Assembly: GCA_014729735.1 (NCBI GenBank)
Contig: WJJN01000291.1
Coordinates: 1 to 6,538 of the forward strand
Source of the DNA: Candidatus Zhuqueibacterota bacterium
GTDB lineage: Bacteria > Zhuqueibacterota > Zhuqueibacteria > Thermofontimicrobiales > Thiofontviventaceae
Reading direction: 5' to 3'
Length of the DNA: 6,538 bases
Below the pieces are notes generated by a model. That model had not been told where the DNA came from. It ran no database searches and worked only from the letters and a program-made list of their open reading frames with translations. Shown piece after piece: positions 1-5,924 of the stretch (the first letter of the stretch is position 1; each line of letters starts with the position of its first letter). A program made the translations under genes and the position numbers.

Positions 1-2
1 AT

Positions 3-464
3 TGTGAGCGTATTACCTTTCGTTCTATCAGCCGGAAAAATTTTCTCGATTCGCTGGCATCATCAAAAGCTCTGCTGACCACCGCTGGCAATCAAGTCAT
101 TGGGGAAGCGATTTATCTTCAAAAGCCGATTTTTGCATTTCCCAAACTAAGAGACCTGGAGCAGGAAATAAATGGCAAAGCACTGACTGCGAGTGGCTGC
201 GGCGATTATTGCCATTTCAGCAAGTTTTCCGTAGAGGAGCTTAAAACCTTTATTTCGAAAATACCGGATTTCCGAGAAACGCTTCTTAACAAGCAGAAGC
301 AGAATTTTAATTATGACGGCACAGCTATTACTTTGCAATTAATCGACCGTTTTGCGGAGGAAATTGAACTGGAGAAGCAGGAGATCATCACTTTGAAATT
401 AGGTAATATCAAAATGAAAATCAATCCTTACCGGTTGCGGCTTGGAATTTATAATATCCACTGA
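3..464 (+). CDS. Glycosyltransferase, C-terminal part (5' end outside window)
   Basis: This is an open frame from the window edge to a TGA at 462-464, giving the last 153 residues of a longer protein. The fragment contains TTAGNQVIGEAIYLQKP at residues 26-42, followed by a proline and then EQEINGKAL at 53-61. That arrangement is the nucleotide-sugar-binding C-terminal half of GT-B glycosyltransferases of the MJ1255/UDP-glycosyltransferase-like type, in which a glycine-rich 'AG...EA...KP' segment and an 'EQ..NA..L' segment contact the donor sugar nucleotide. The acceptor-binding N-terminal half is missing, so donor and acceptor cannot be assigned. The last 25 or so residues, after a Glu/Lys-rich stretch, are basic and do not match a motif I know. 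The fold family is fairly secure; the specific function is unknown. It is separated from ridA by about 210 nt and is probably a different transcription unit. Confidence 0.75.
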   Translation, partial: CERITFRSISRKNFLDSLASSKALLTTAGNQVIGEAIYLQKPIFAFPKLRDLEQEINGKALTASGCGDYCHFSKFSVEELKTFISKIPDFRETLLNKQKQNFNYDGTAITLQLIDRFAEEIELEKQEIITLKLGNIKMKINPYRLRLGIYNIH

Positions 465-514
465 TTTTTTACAATTGACAATGTACCTCGTGAATCATGA
501 ATTCAAGTTACTGA

Positions 515-556
515 ATTTCCCCTGGTATCTTTCATGACTCAATTTTCCGGGGAAAT
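515..556. repeat. 8-bp inverted repeat with 26-nt loop upstream of ridA
   Basis: ATTTCCCC at 515-522 is the exact reverse complement of GGGGAAAT at 549-556. One A-A mismatch outward, two further pairs (TG/CA) extend the stem. The loop is long and no T-run follows, so it does not look like a standard terminator. It could be a regulatory dyad or a chance repeat. Confidence 0.4.
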
Positions 557-616
557 ACATTCCTCCTTGAACCTGTATCTCATATTAAGAATGCCCGCGT
601 TAAAAGATGTTTCCAA

Positions 617-655
617 TTGACTTTTAATAATTTTTTACTATCTTATCTTTATACT
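617..655 (+). promoter_or_regulatory. Candidate promoter for ridA-S66
   Basis: TTGACT (617-622) is followed 16 nt later by TATCTT (639-644), a reasonable sigma70-like pair. An overlapping TATCTTTA (644-651) resembles the Bacteroidetes-type -7 element TAnnTTTG, and TATACT (650-655) is another -10-like hexamer. The exact element cannot be chosen by eye. It lies about 20-30 nt upstream of the ridA start, in an AT-rich stretch. Confidence 0.35.
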
Positions 656-673
656 AAAAAATAGGAGGATAAG

Positions 674-1135
674 ATGGTTATCGAAAAAAAACTATTGGAA
701 ATGGGAATCGAGCTTCCTGAAACACCAAAACCTGTTGCCGCATATATTCCTGCCATTCGATCAGGTGATCTTGTTTTCACTTCAGGGCAGATCCCGGTTG
801 TACGAGGAGAAGTTAAATATGCCGGTAAAGTGGGTACGGATATCAGTATTGAAGATGCATATCAGGCAGCAAAAATTTGCGCGCTCAATGCATTGAGCGC
901 AGCGAAAAGCGTGGTCGGAGATTTGGATAAAATCGATCAAGTAGTAAAGGTTGTTGGTTTTGTGAATAGCATACCTGGTTTCACGCAGCAGCCGGCAGTG
1001 ATAAATGGTGCATCGGAGTTTTTCAAAGAATTGTTCGGTGAGCGGGGTATTCATGCCCGAAGTGCCGTGGGAGTGGCGGAATTACCTTTAAACGTAGCTG
1101 TTGAATTGGAAGTAATTTTCAGAGTTAAAAAATAA
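674..1135 (+). CDS. ridA: RidA/YjgF/UK114-family enamine/imine deaminase
   Basis: The 153-residue protein belongs to the RidA (YjgF/YER057c/UK114) superfamily, small trimeric cytosolic proteins that hydrolyse reactive enamine/imine intermediates released by PLP enzymes such as threonine dehydratase. Visible hallmarks are AAYIPAIRSGDLVFTSGQIP (22-41), the AxxxCALNAL helix (about 66-73), GDLDKI (82-87), and HARSAVGVAELPL (127-139) followed by VELEVI (143-148). Arg129 matches the arginine that binds the substrate carboxylate in active RidA (Arg105 in E. coli), and Glu144 aligns with E. coli Glu120. The N-terminal extension and the GFVNSIPGFTQQP segment (95-107) are typical of the longer UK114-like subgroup of about 150 residues rather than the 128-residue E. 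coli RidA, so activity on the classic substrate is likely but not certain. The start is well supported by AGGAGG (663-668) 5 nt before the ATG. A perfect 20-bp palindrome lies within the gene at 881-900. The S66 gene follows after 12 nt. Confidence 0.9.
   Translation: MVIEKKLLEMGIELPETPKPVAAYIPAIRSGDLVFTSGQIPVVRGEVKYAGKVGTDISIEDAYQAAKICALNALSAAKSVVGDLDKIDQVVKVVGFVNSIPGFTQQPAVINGASEFFKELFGERGIHARSAVGVAELPLNVAVELEVIFRVKK
881..900. repeat. Perfect 20-bp palindrome inside ridA
   Basis: GCGCTCAATG followed directly by CATTGAGCGC is an exact self-complementary 20-mer with no mismatches. As RNA it would form an 8-bp stem with a TGCA loop. With a bulged A901 and a bulged G904, the stem could continue through GC/GC and TTT/AAA pairs (876-880 with 902-907). 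It encodes residues 70-76 (ALNALSA) of RidA, a helix that is conserved in the family. Confidence 0.85.
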
Positions 1136-1147
1136 CAAGAGGTAAAA

Positions 1148-2209
1148 ATGAAATCAAATATCACACGCCGCCGCTTTATCGGCGAAGTATCTGCGATCGG
1201 CACGGCGGCTGCACTGGCACCTGGCATTGCCGGAGCTAAAAGTCAATCCCAAAAAATAATCAAACCCCCGGCACTGAGCAAGGGCGATACGGTCGGTCTG
1301 ATTACTCCCGCAAGCGGAATCTTCGATCCACAGACAATCCGCGAAGGGCGGGAAACGCTGGACAGTCTCGGATTTAATGTAAAATTCGGCAAAAATATCT
1401 CCCGGCGCTATGGCTATCTCGCGGGATCCGATGAGGAGCGTGCTGCTGATCTGCACGAGATGTTTCGTGATGATGAAGTGAAAGCTATCGTCGCACTACG
1501 GGGGGGATACGGCAGCATGCGACTATTGCAAATGCTGGATTACGATCTCATTAGAGAGAATCCCAAAATTCTATTGGGCTACAGCGACATCACATCGCTG
1601 CATCTGGCGATCCATGCGATGACCGGGCTGGTTACCTTTCACGGACCGGTAGCAATTTCCAGTTTTACAGAGTATACGCAGAACTATTTTTTCAAAATTA
1701 CCGGAAGCAAAACTGCAATCGGCGAAATAGCGCATCCAAAGCCGGAAAGCGAGCTATCCCCGACTGCTCATTTCTTCACGATCAACGGCGGATTTGCCAG
1801 TGGCAGGCTGATTGGTGGCAATTTAACCTTAATGACTGCGCTGTTAGGGACACCTTATGAGTTCGACACAGCAGGTAAAATTCTTTTCATCGAAGAGGTA
1901 GGCGAAGAGCCGTATTCCATCGATCGCATGTTAACGCAGTTATTGTTAGCTGGAAAACTGGATAACGCAGCAGGTATAATCATCGACCGTTGTTCGAGAT
2001 GCGGACCCTCCGATTACAAGCCGGCGTTTATCAATACGCTCAGCGTGGAGGAAGTCTTCATCGACCGATTGAAGCATTTGGATATTCCCATCGTATTCGG
2101 TTTTTCCATCGGGCATGTGGCAAATAAACCGACCCTGCCATTGGGAATTGAAGTCACATTGGATGCGACTAATCACAGGCTGCGATTCAAAGAAAGCGCA
2201 ATAAATTGA
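1148..2209 (+). CDS. S66-family LD-carboxypeptidase-like protein with Tat signal
   Basis: The 353-residue protein is of the MEROPS S66 family, which includes LD-carboxypeptidase LdcA (removes the terminal D-Ala from tetrapeptides during murein recycling) and MccF (cleaves microcin C). The three expected catalytic residues are present: Ser146 in LLGYSDITSLH after the RGGYGS loop (118-123), Glu249 in ILFIEEVGEEPYSIDRML (245-262), and His323 in GFSIGH (318-323). The N-terminus TRRRFIG (6-12) is a twin-arginine motif, followed by a hydrophobic alanine-rich stretch and an AGA-K site at about residue 30. The protein is therefore predicted to be folded in the cytoplasm and exported by Tat, unlike cytoplasmic E. 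coli LdcA. The ATG is preceded by AAGAGG (1137-1142) at 5 nt. It follows ridA by 12 nt and is probably cotranscribed. Family and active site are secure; whether the substrate is murein peptide or another peptide is not. Confidence 0.88.
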   Translation: MKSNITRRRFIGEVSAIGTAAALAPGIAGAKSQSQKIIKPPALSKGDTVGLITPASGIFDPQTIREGRETLDSLGFNVKFGKNISRRYGYLAGSDEERAADLHEMFRDDEVKAIVALRGGYGSMRLLQMLDYDLIRENPKILLGYSDITSLHLAIHAMTGLVTFHGPVAISSFTEYTQNYFFKITGSKTAIGEIAHPKPESELSPTAHFFTINGGFASGRLIGGNLTLMTALLGTPYEFDTAGKILFIEEVGEEPYSIDRMLTQLLLAGKLDNAAGIIIDRCSRCGPSDYKPAFINTLSVEEVFIDRLKHLDIPIVFGFSIGHVANKPTLPLGIEVTLDATNHRLRFKESAIN

Positions 2210-2250
2210 TTGAAATCGCTTTCGTTAAACGGATCGAAAAAGTATCAATC
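2208..2250 (+). terminator. Weak imperfect hairpin after the S66 gene
   Basis: GATTGA (2208-2213, overlapping the stop codon) can pair with TCAATC (2245-2250), and inside it TTTCG (2220-2224) with CGAAA (2235-2239). It is followed by an AT-rich stretch ending in TTTT. The stems are AT-rich and interrupted, so termination here would be inefficient at best. Confidence 0.2.
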
Positions 2251-2272
2251 TGTAATAATTTTAAAGTTTTGC

Positions 2273-2301
2273 TTGATTATAAAATAAAATATTATTATCT
2301 T
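2273..2301 (+). promoter_or_regulatory. Candidate promoter for the PTS operon
   Basis: TTGATT (2273-2278) and TATCTT (2296-2301) are separated by 17 nt in a very AT-rich stretch. TATCTTGG also resembles the Bacteroidetes-type -7 element TAnnTTTG, with a TTG about 20 nt upstream. The predicted leader to the EIIC start would be about 65 nt. The -10-like TATCTT is the same hexamer as in the element proposed upstream of ridA. Confidence 0.35.
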
Positions 2302-2371
2302 GGAATTTAATTATGTTTTACACGCATATTCATAACGTTCTGCACTTATCCTGAAAGGTGTAATCAGCGCG

Positions 2372-3067
2372 ATGGAGTTCGTATCTGATCTTGTAATCAT
2401 TTGCATTTTCGGTGGATTTGTTGCCATAGACACGGCTGCCGGTTGGCAATTCATGTTCTCCCAACCGCTCGTTGCATGCACCCTGATCGGCTTTATGTTG
2501 GGTAGTCCTGAAATCGGATTACTGATGGGCATCCTGTTTCAATTGCCGTGGCTTGCAGAAATTCCTGCCGGAGGCACACACACTTCCGAAGGCAATGTCG
2601 GTTCACTGGTAGGAGCCGGACTGGCGATCCATCTACTGCAAAAGCAGGTGAATACTGAAAACATCATTCTGGTAATTGCGCTGTTATGGGGTGTGCTTGT
2701 TGGCTGGTTGGGCGGCAAATTTGTAAACTCGATGCGAAAAAGAAATGTCTTTTTCGTTTATCGGGCAGACAGAGCTGCGGACGATCTGGATCTGACACGC
2801 ATCAGCTTGTTGAACATCGGCGGTGTGGGTCATGCTTTTTTAATCGGATTTTTTCTCATCGCGATTTCTTTCTCGGTTGGGGTACTGGTAGTCGGTAAAA
2901 TGGCAGCGTTTGTTCCGTCCTATTTCGATGAACCGTTTGCATACAGCAAAATCGGAATGTTGGCGCTGGGCGTTGGTACTATGTTGAGCATGTTCTTAAG
3001 AAAAAGAAATATCGCTTATTTTTTTATCGGAATTGTATTATCGTTACTTATTTTATTAATTTTATGA
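2372..3067 (+). CDS. PTS mannose/fructose/sorbose-family EIIC component
   Basis: This 231-residue, strongly hydrophobic protein is the EIIC subunit of a mannose-family (Man) phosphotransferase system, which with EIID forms the inner-membrane channel for the sugar. The family-typical N-terminus is clear: a first membrane segment (about 5-18), VAIDTAAGWQFMFSQPLVAC (17-36), then LIGFMLGSPEIGLLMGILFQLPWL (38-61). Further hydrophobic segments lie near 97-114, 153-178, 195-208 and 215-231. The loop after residue 62 reads EIPAGGTHTSEGNVGSL, where well-studied members usually carry a PPDE-like stretch. The protein is somewhat shorter than the usual 250-265 residues. The ATG has AAAGGTG (2354-2360) 11 nt upstream, a rather long spacing, but the next upstream in-frame stop is only 13 codons away and no better start exists. 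EIID follows after 7 nt. The transported sugar cannot be inferred. No EIIA or EIIB gene is adjacent. Confidence 0.9.
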   Translation: MEFVSDLVIICIFGGFVAIDTAAGWQFMFSQPLVACTLIGFMLGSPEIGLLMGILFQLPWLAEIPAGGTHTSEGNVGSLVGAGLAIHLLQKQVNTENIILVIALLWGVLVGWLGGKFVNSMRKRNVFFVYRADRAADDLDLTRISLLNIGGVGHAFLIGFFLIAISFSVGVLVVGKMAAFVPSYFDEPFAYSKIGMLALGVGTMLSMFLRKRNIAYFFIGIVLSLLILLIL

Positions 3068-3074
3068 TCTTAAA

Positions 3075-3839
3075 GTGAATACCTATATGAACCGAATAAG
3101 AAAACGTGATCTTATCAAGATTTTATTTCGGGCTTTTTATATCCAGGGAACATGGAATTACGAACGCATGCTCGGATTGGGATTGTGTTTCTGCATGCTT
3201 CCGGTTGCTAGACGAATATGCCGGAATGAAAAGGAAGTACGAAATTTTCTGAACCGGCATCTCGATTTTTTCAACGCCCATCCTTACATGGCTTCGTTTG
3301 CACTCGGTGCTCTGACCCGGCTTGAAGAACAGGCGATTTTTCAGAAATGGGATGATAAACGACCGATTACAATTTTCAAAGAACGGATGTGCGGACCTCT
3401 GGGCGCAATCGGAGATGCATTGTTCTGGCAGTTTGTTAAACCTGTATCCGCAATTTTCGGAGTCATTATCTCTTTAATTTTCGGATATATCGGCGTAGTT
3501 GTGTTTCTGGTGGTGTACAACATACCCCACATCTACTTTCGGATCGATGGTATTTTTAAGGGTTATTTCAAAGGATTTGATATTATCCGCGATCTTTCGA
3601 TTAGTGGAACTCGAAAATATTTCAGCCGGTTGAATTCGATCCTGACTATTTTTTTGGGAGCACTAACAGTTATCGCAGGATATTGGATTTACGCTGAAGG
3701 TCAGGGGAATAAAGGTGTTTTCGTTTATATTCCACTGTTATTATTGTCTATCGTATTAACTTACGGTAAAAAACTCTCAATGACAATGAATATGGTTATT
3801 GTGATTGGAATTTCTGTATTGATAGGATTAATGATATAA
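3075..3839 (+). CDS. PTS mannose/fructose/sorbose-family EIID component
   Basis: This protein (254 residues from the GTG at 3075) is the EIID subunit that pairs with EIIC to form the Man-family membrane carrier. Diagnostic segments are RDLIKILFRAFYIQGTWNYE (11-30), LNRHLDFFNAHPYMAS (59-74), GALTRLEEQ (78-86), GPLGAIGDALFW (107-118) and VVYNIPHIYFRIDGIFKGY (146-164). The N-terminal half is the amphipathic cytoplasmic part of the family, and hydrophobic stretches follow at about 124-148, 187-206, 215-229 and 239-254. The start is uncertain. The longest frame begins at GTG 3075, 7 nt after EIIC and without a ribosome binding site. ATG 3087 would give 250 residues and has a weak AAAGTGA (3072-3078) at a suitable distance, so it may be the true start. 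Either way translation is probably coupled to EIIC. HPr follows after 12 nt. Confidence 0.9.
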   Translation: MNTYMNRIRKRDLIKILFRAFYIQGTWNYERMLGLGLCFCMLPVARRICRNEKEVRNFLNRHLDFFNAHPYMASFALGALTRLEEQAIFQKWDDKRPITIFKERMCGPLGAIGDALFWQFVKPVSAIFGVIISLIFGYIGVVVFLVVYNIPHIYFRIDGIFKGYFKGFDIIRDLSISGTRKYFSRLNSILTIFLGALTVIAGYWIYAEGQGNKGVFVYIPLLLLSIVLTYGKKLSMTMNMVIVIGISVLIGLMI

Positions 3840-3851
3840 GCGTTCAATAAA

Positions 3852-4118
3852 ATGAAGGAAGTGAAGGTAAAAATTCAAAATAAATTGGGTTTACATGCAA
3901 GACCAGCGGCAGAATTTGTAAAATGCGCTTCGCAGTATAAATCGGACGTAATGGTTGCAAAGAATGACCGTGAAGTAAATGGTAAAAGTATAATGGGTGT
4001 TATGACTTTAGCAGCGGAAATGGGTAGTGTGCTTCGCATCGTGGCAGATGGAGAAGATGAAGAACTTGCAGTAAAAGCACTGGTTGAATTAATAAACTTA
4101 AAATTTAATGAGGAGTAA
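3852..4118 (+). CDS. ptsH: Phosphocarrier protein HPr
   Basis: This 88-residue cytosolic phosphocarrier has the length expected of HPr. It accepts phosphate from enzyme I on His15, in NKLGLHARPAAEF (10-22) with Arg17 two residues on, and passes it to EIIA domains. The second signature VNGKSIMGVMTLAA (42-55) carries Ser46, the site phosphorylated by HPr kinase/phosphorylase in Firmicutes and in many Gram-negative bacteria. The segment is very close to that of Bacillus HPr, so serine phosphorylation is likely if an hprK gene is present elsewhere. The ATG lies 12 nt after EIID with no recognisable Shine-Dalgarno, suggesting translational coupling or initiation from the AT-rich leader. Its last two codons (GAG GAG) form the ribosome binding site of the next gene, and its stop directly abuts the enzyme I start (TAAATG). 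Confidence 0.96.
   Translation: MKEVKVKIQNKLGLHARPAAEFVKCASQYKSDVMVAKNDREVNGKSIMGVMTLAAEMGSVLRIVADGEDEELAVKALVELINLKFNEE
4110..4115 (+). promoter_or_regulatory. Enzyme I ribosome binding site embedded in ptsH
   Basis: GAGGAG, the final two sense codons of HPr, lies 3 nt upstream of the enzyme I ATG at 4119. It supports that start and implies tight translational coupling between the two general PTS proteins. Confidence 0.7.
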
Positions 4119-5876
4119 ATGAATTCAACTAAAGAAGCACAACTATTTGAAGGCATTTCGGCTTCTCCGGGAATAGCAATTGGCAAGGCTTACGTGCTCT
4201 CTGGCGATGTCGTGAAGGTGGAGCAGTGTGATCTAAAAACATCGGAAATTGAAAAGGAAATTTCAAAATTTCAAAAAGCGATTGAAAAGACAAAAGACGA
4301 ATTAAAAAGAATCCACCGCAAAGCAAGTATTAAAATTGGGGAAGATGGCGAAAAGCTTTTCAACGTTTATAAAATGTTACTCGAAGACAGTCTAATAATT
4401 GATGAGACAATCGAACGTATCTCCAAAGAGCGCAAGAATGCAGATTATATCTATAACTGTGTATTAGCAAAATTTCAGAATCTACTGGAGTCTGCTGATG
4501 ATGAATATTTCATGGGGCGGGTTGCCGACATCCGGGATGTAAAGCGGCGGGTAATTCGAAATATCCAGGGTAAAAAAGAATCATTTATCAATAGTATTGC
4601 GGAAAAATCGATCATCTTTGCCCGGGAATTAACACCTCTGGAAACTGTCCAATTGAACAAGCGCCTTGTGCTTGCTTTTGTTACTGATCTTGGCGGCAAA
4701 ACATCTCACGCAGCAATTATGGCGCGCTCGCTGCAAATTCCGGCAGTGGTCGGATTAAGGGACCTGAGCAATGAGATCAAAACCGGAAACCGGGTAATCG
4801 TAGATGGCAAAGCCGGCGAGGTTATCATTAACCCCTCTGCTAATACACTTGAAAAATATCGCAAGAAACAGGAAAAATATATCAATTTCACAAAACGGTT
4901 TGAACAAATCCGGGATTTGCCATGCCGCACACGGGACGGTAAGGACATCGAGCTTTCAGCAAACCTTGAATTTCCGGATGAGATCGAAACCGTAAAAACG
5001 TATGGTGCAAAAGGGATCGGATTATACAGGTCCGAATATTTGTATTTAATGAAGAACGTGCTTCCGTCTGAAGATGAATTATATAGCGAATATAACCGCA
5101 TCGCAAAGCACGTGAAACCCAACCCTGTCATCATTCGAACGCTGGACATCGGTGGAGATAAACAGCCGCGCTGTATCAATATTCCGCAGGAGGAAAATCC
5201 GTTTCTCGGATTGCGCGCCATTCGGTTATGCCTTGAACGAAAAGACATTTTTAAAACCCAGTTGCGCGCTATTTTGAGAGCCAGTGCCCAGGGGAACATA
5301 AAAATATTGATCCCCATGATTTGTTGTGTTGACGAAATTATGGAAACAAAGAAAGTTATTGCTGATATTCAAAATGAATTAAAAAATGAGAAAATTCCCT
5401 TTGATGAAAATATCGATATTGGTGTTATGATCGAAGTGCCGTCCGCTGCCATTTTAGCAGATCTTATCGCAAAAGAGGTCGATTTTTTGAGTATCGGCAC
5501 AAATGATCTCATTCAATATACATTAGCTGTGGATCGAGGCAACGAACATATCTCTTATCTCTATAAAAACCTGCCGTTATCAGTTCTCAGGATAATCAGA
5601 GATGTTGTAGATGCCGGACATAGACAGGGAGTTTGGGTTGGAATGTGTGGTGAAATGGCTGGCTCACCCATTGCAACATTAATCTTGCTGGGGCTCGGAT
5701 TAGACGAGCTCAGCGTTTCACCTGCTGTCCTGCCGGAAATCAAAACAATCATAAGATCCGTTACTTTTGAAGAAGCTGAAAAATTAGCAGAAAAAGTGTT
5801 GCAGCTTTCATCTTCTAAAAGCGTTGAAAACTTTATATTTAAAATTATGAAGAAAAACTATAGTGAGTTTTTATAA
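4119..5876 (+). CDS. ptsI: PTS enzyme I (phosphoenolpyruvate-protein phosphotransferase)
   Basis: The 585-residue cytosolic enzyme takes phosphate from PEP and transfers it to HPr, the first step of the PTS; family members are about 570-580 residues. The N-terminal domain begins with LFEGISASPGIAIGKAYVL (9-27), followed by a helical HPr-binding region (about 40-150). The swivelling phosphohistidine site is GGKTSHAAIMARSLQIPAVVG (192-212) with active His197. The PEP-binding TIM barrel contains GIGLYRSEYLYL (299-310, Arg304), RTLDIGGDKQP (340-350, Arg340), ENPFLGLRAIRL (359-370), MIEVPSAA (437-444), IGTNDLIQYTLAVDRGNE (459-476), and GMCGEMAG (508-515) with the catalytic Cys510. All key residues are present. 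There is no N-terminal GAF domain, so this is sugar-PTS PtsI rather than the nitrogen-PTS PtsP. The start is fixed by GAGGAG and its abutment to ptsH. Codon 304's context (YRSEY where E. coli-type enzymes have LRTEF) is a conservative variant. Confidence 0.97.
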   Translation: MNSTKEAQLFEGISASPGIAIGKAYVLSGDVVKVEQCDLKTSEIEKEISKFQKAIEKTKDELKRIHRKASIKIGEDGEKLFNVYKMLLEDSLIIDETIERISKERKNADYIYNCVLAKFQNLLESADDEYFMGRVADIRDVKRRVIRNIQGKKESFINSIAEKSIIFARELTPLETVQLNKRLVLAFVTDLGGKTSHAAIMARSLQIPAVVGLRDLSNEIKTGNRVIVDGKAGEVIINPSANTLEKYRKKQEKYINFTKRFEQIRDLPCRTRDGKDIELSANLEFPDEIETVKTYGAKGIGLYRSEYLYLMKNVLPSEDELYSEYNRIAKHVKPNPVIIRTLDIGGDKQPRCINIPQEENPFLGLRAIRLCLERKDIFKTQLRAILRASAQGNIKILIPMICCVDEIMETKKVIADIQNELKNEKIPFDENIDIGVMIEVPSAAILADLIAKEVDFLSIGTNDLIQYTLAVDRGNEHISYLYKNLPLSVLRIIRDVVDAGHRQGVWVGMCGEMAGSPIATLILLGLGLDELSVSPAVLPEIKTIIRSVTFEEAEKLAEKVLQLSSSKSVENFIFKIMKKNYSEFL

Positions 5877-5913
5877 ATAACAGACAATTAATCAGATACA
5901 ACTCGAATACTAC

Positions 5914-5922
5914 GGGAGGTGA
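5914..5922 (+). promoter_or_regulatory. Strong ribosome binding site of metK
   Basis: GGGAGGTGA is close to a full anti-Shine-Dalgarno complement and sits at a good distance from the ATG at 5925. It is the strongest ribosome binding site in the window. The 48-nt gap after ptsI is too short for a SAM riboswitch and shows no hairpin. Confidence 0.75.
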
Positions 5923-5924
5923 CT

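Larger units (their letters stand above)
465..673. other. Intergenic region upstream of ridA
   Basis: This stretch of about 210 nt has no convincing gene. It contains an 8-bp perfect palindrome TGAATTCA (498-505), a longer inverted repeat (515-556) and a candidate promoter near its 3' end. The 8-mer CAATTGAC occurs twice, at 472-479 and 614-621; the second copy overlaps the proposed -35 element. There is no clear intrinsic terminator for the upstream glycosyltransferase. Confidence 0.6.

Noticed and set aside
147..338. Small - strand open frame opposite the glycosyltransferase fragment.
   Set aside because: It is antisense to a frame with clear glycosyltransferase motifs and has no ribosome binding site or recognisable features.
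472..621. Repeated 8-mer CAATTGAC (472-479 and 614-621) as a possible operator pair.
   Set aside because: An 8-base repeat in an AT-rich 200-nt region is readily expected by chance, and no symmetric arrangement supports it.
1148..2209. Higher GC in the S66 gene as a sign of horizontal transfer.
   Set aside because: Hand counts of single 60-base lines gave about 47-60% G+C here against 25-53% in ptsI, but values are patchy in both genes and the sample is too small to call foreign origin.
4706..5317. A 203-residue open frame on the - strand.
   Set aside because: It lies entirely antisense to ptsI, whose frame and motifs are intact; the translation has no recognisable domain and is rich in Ser/Arg as expected of a shadow frame.
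5877..5924. Possible SAM riboswitch before metK.
   Set aside because: The gap is only 48 nt and shows no paired elements of any SAM-sensing RNA.
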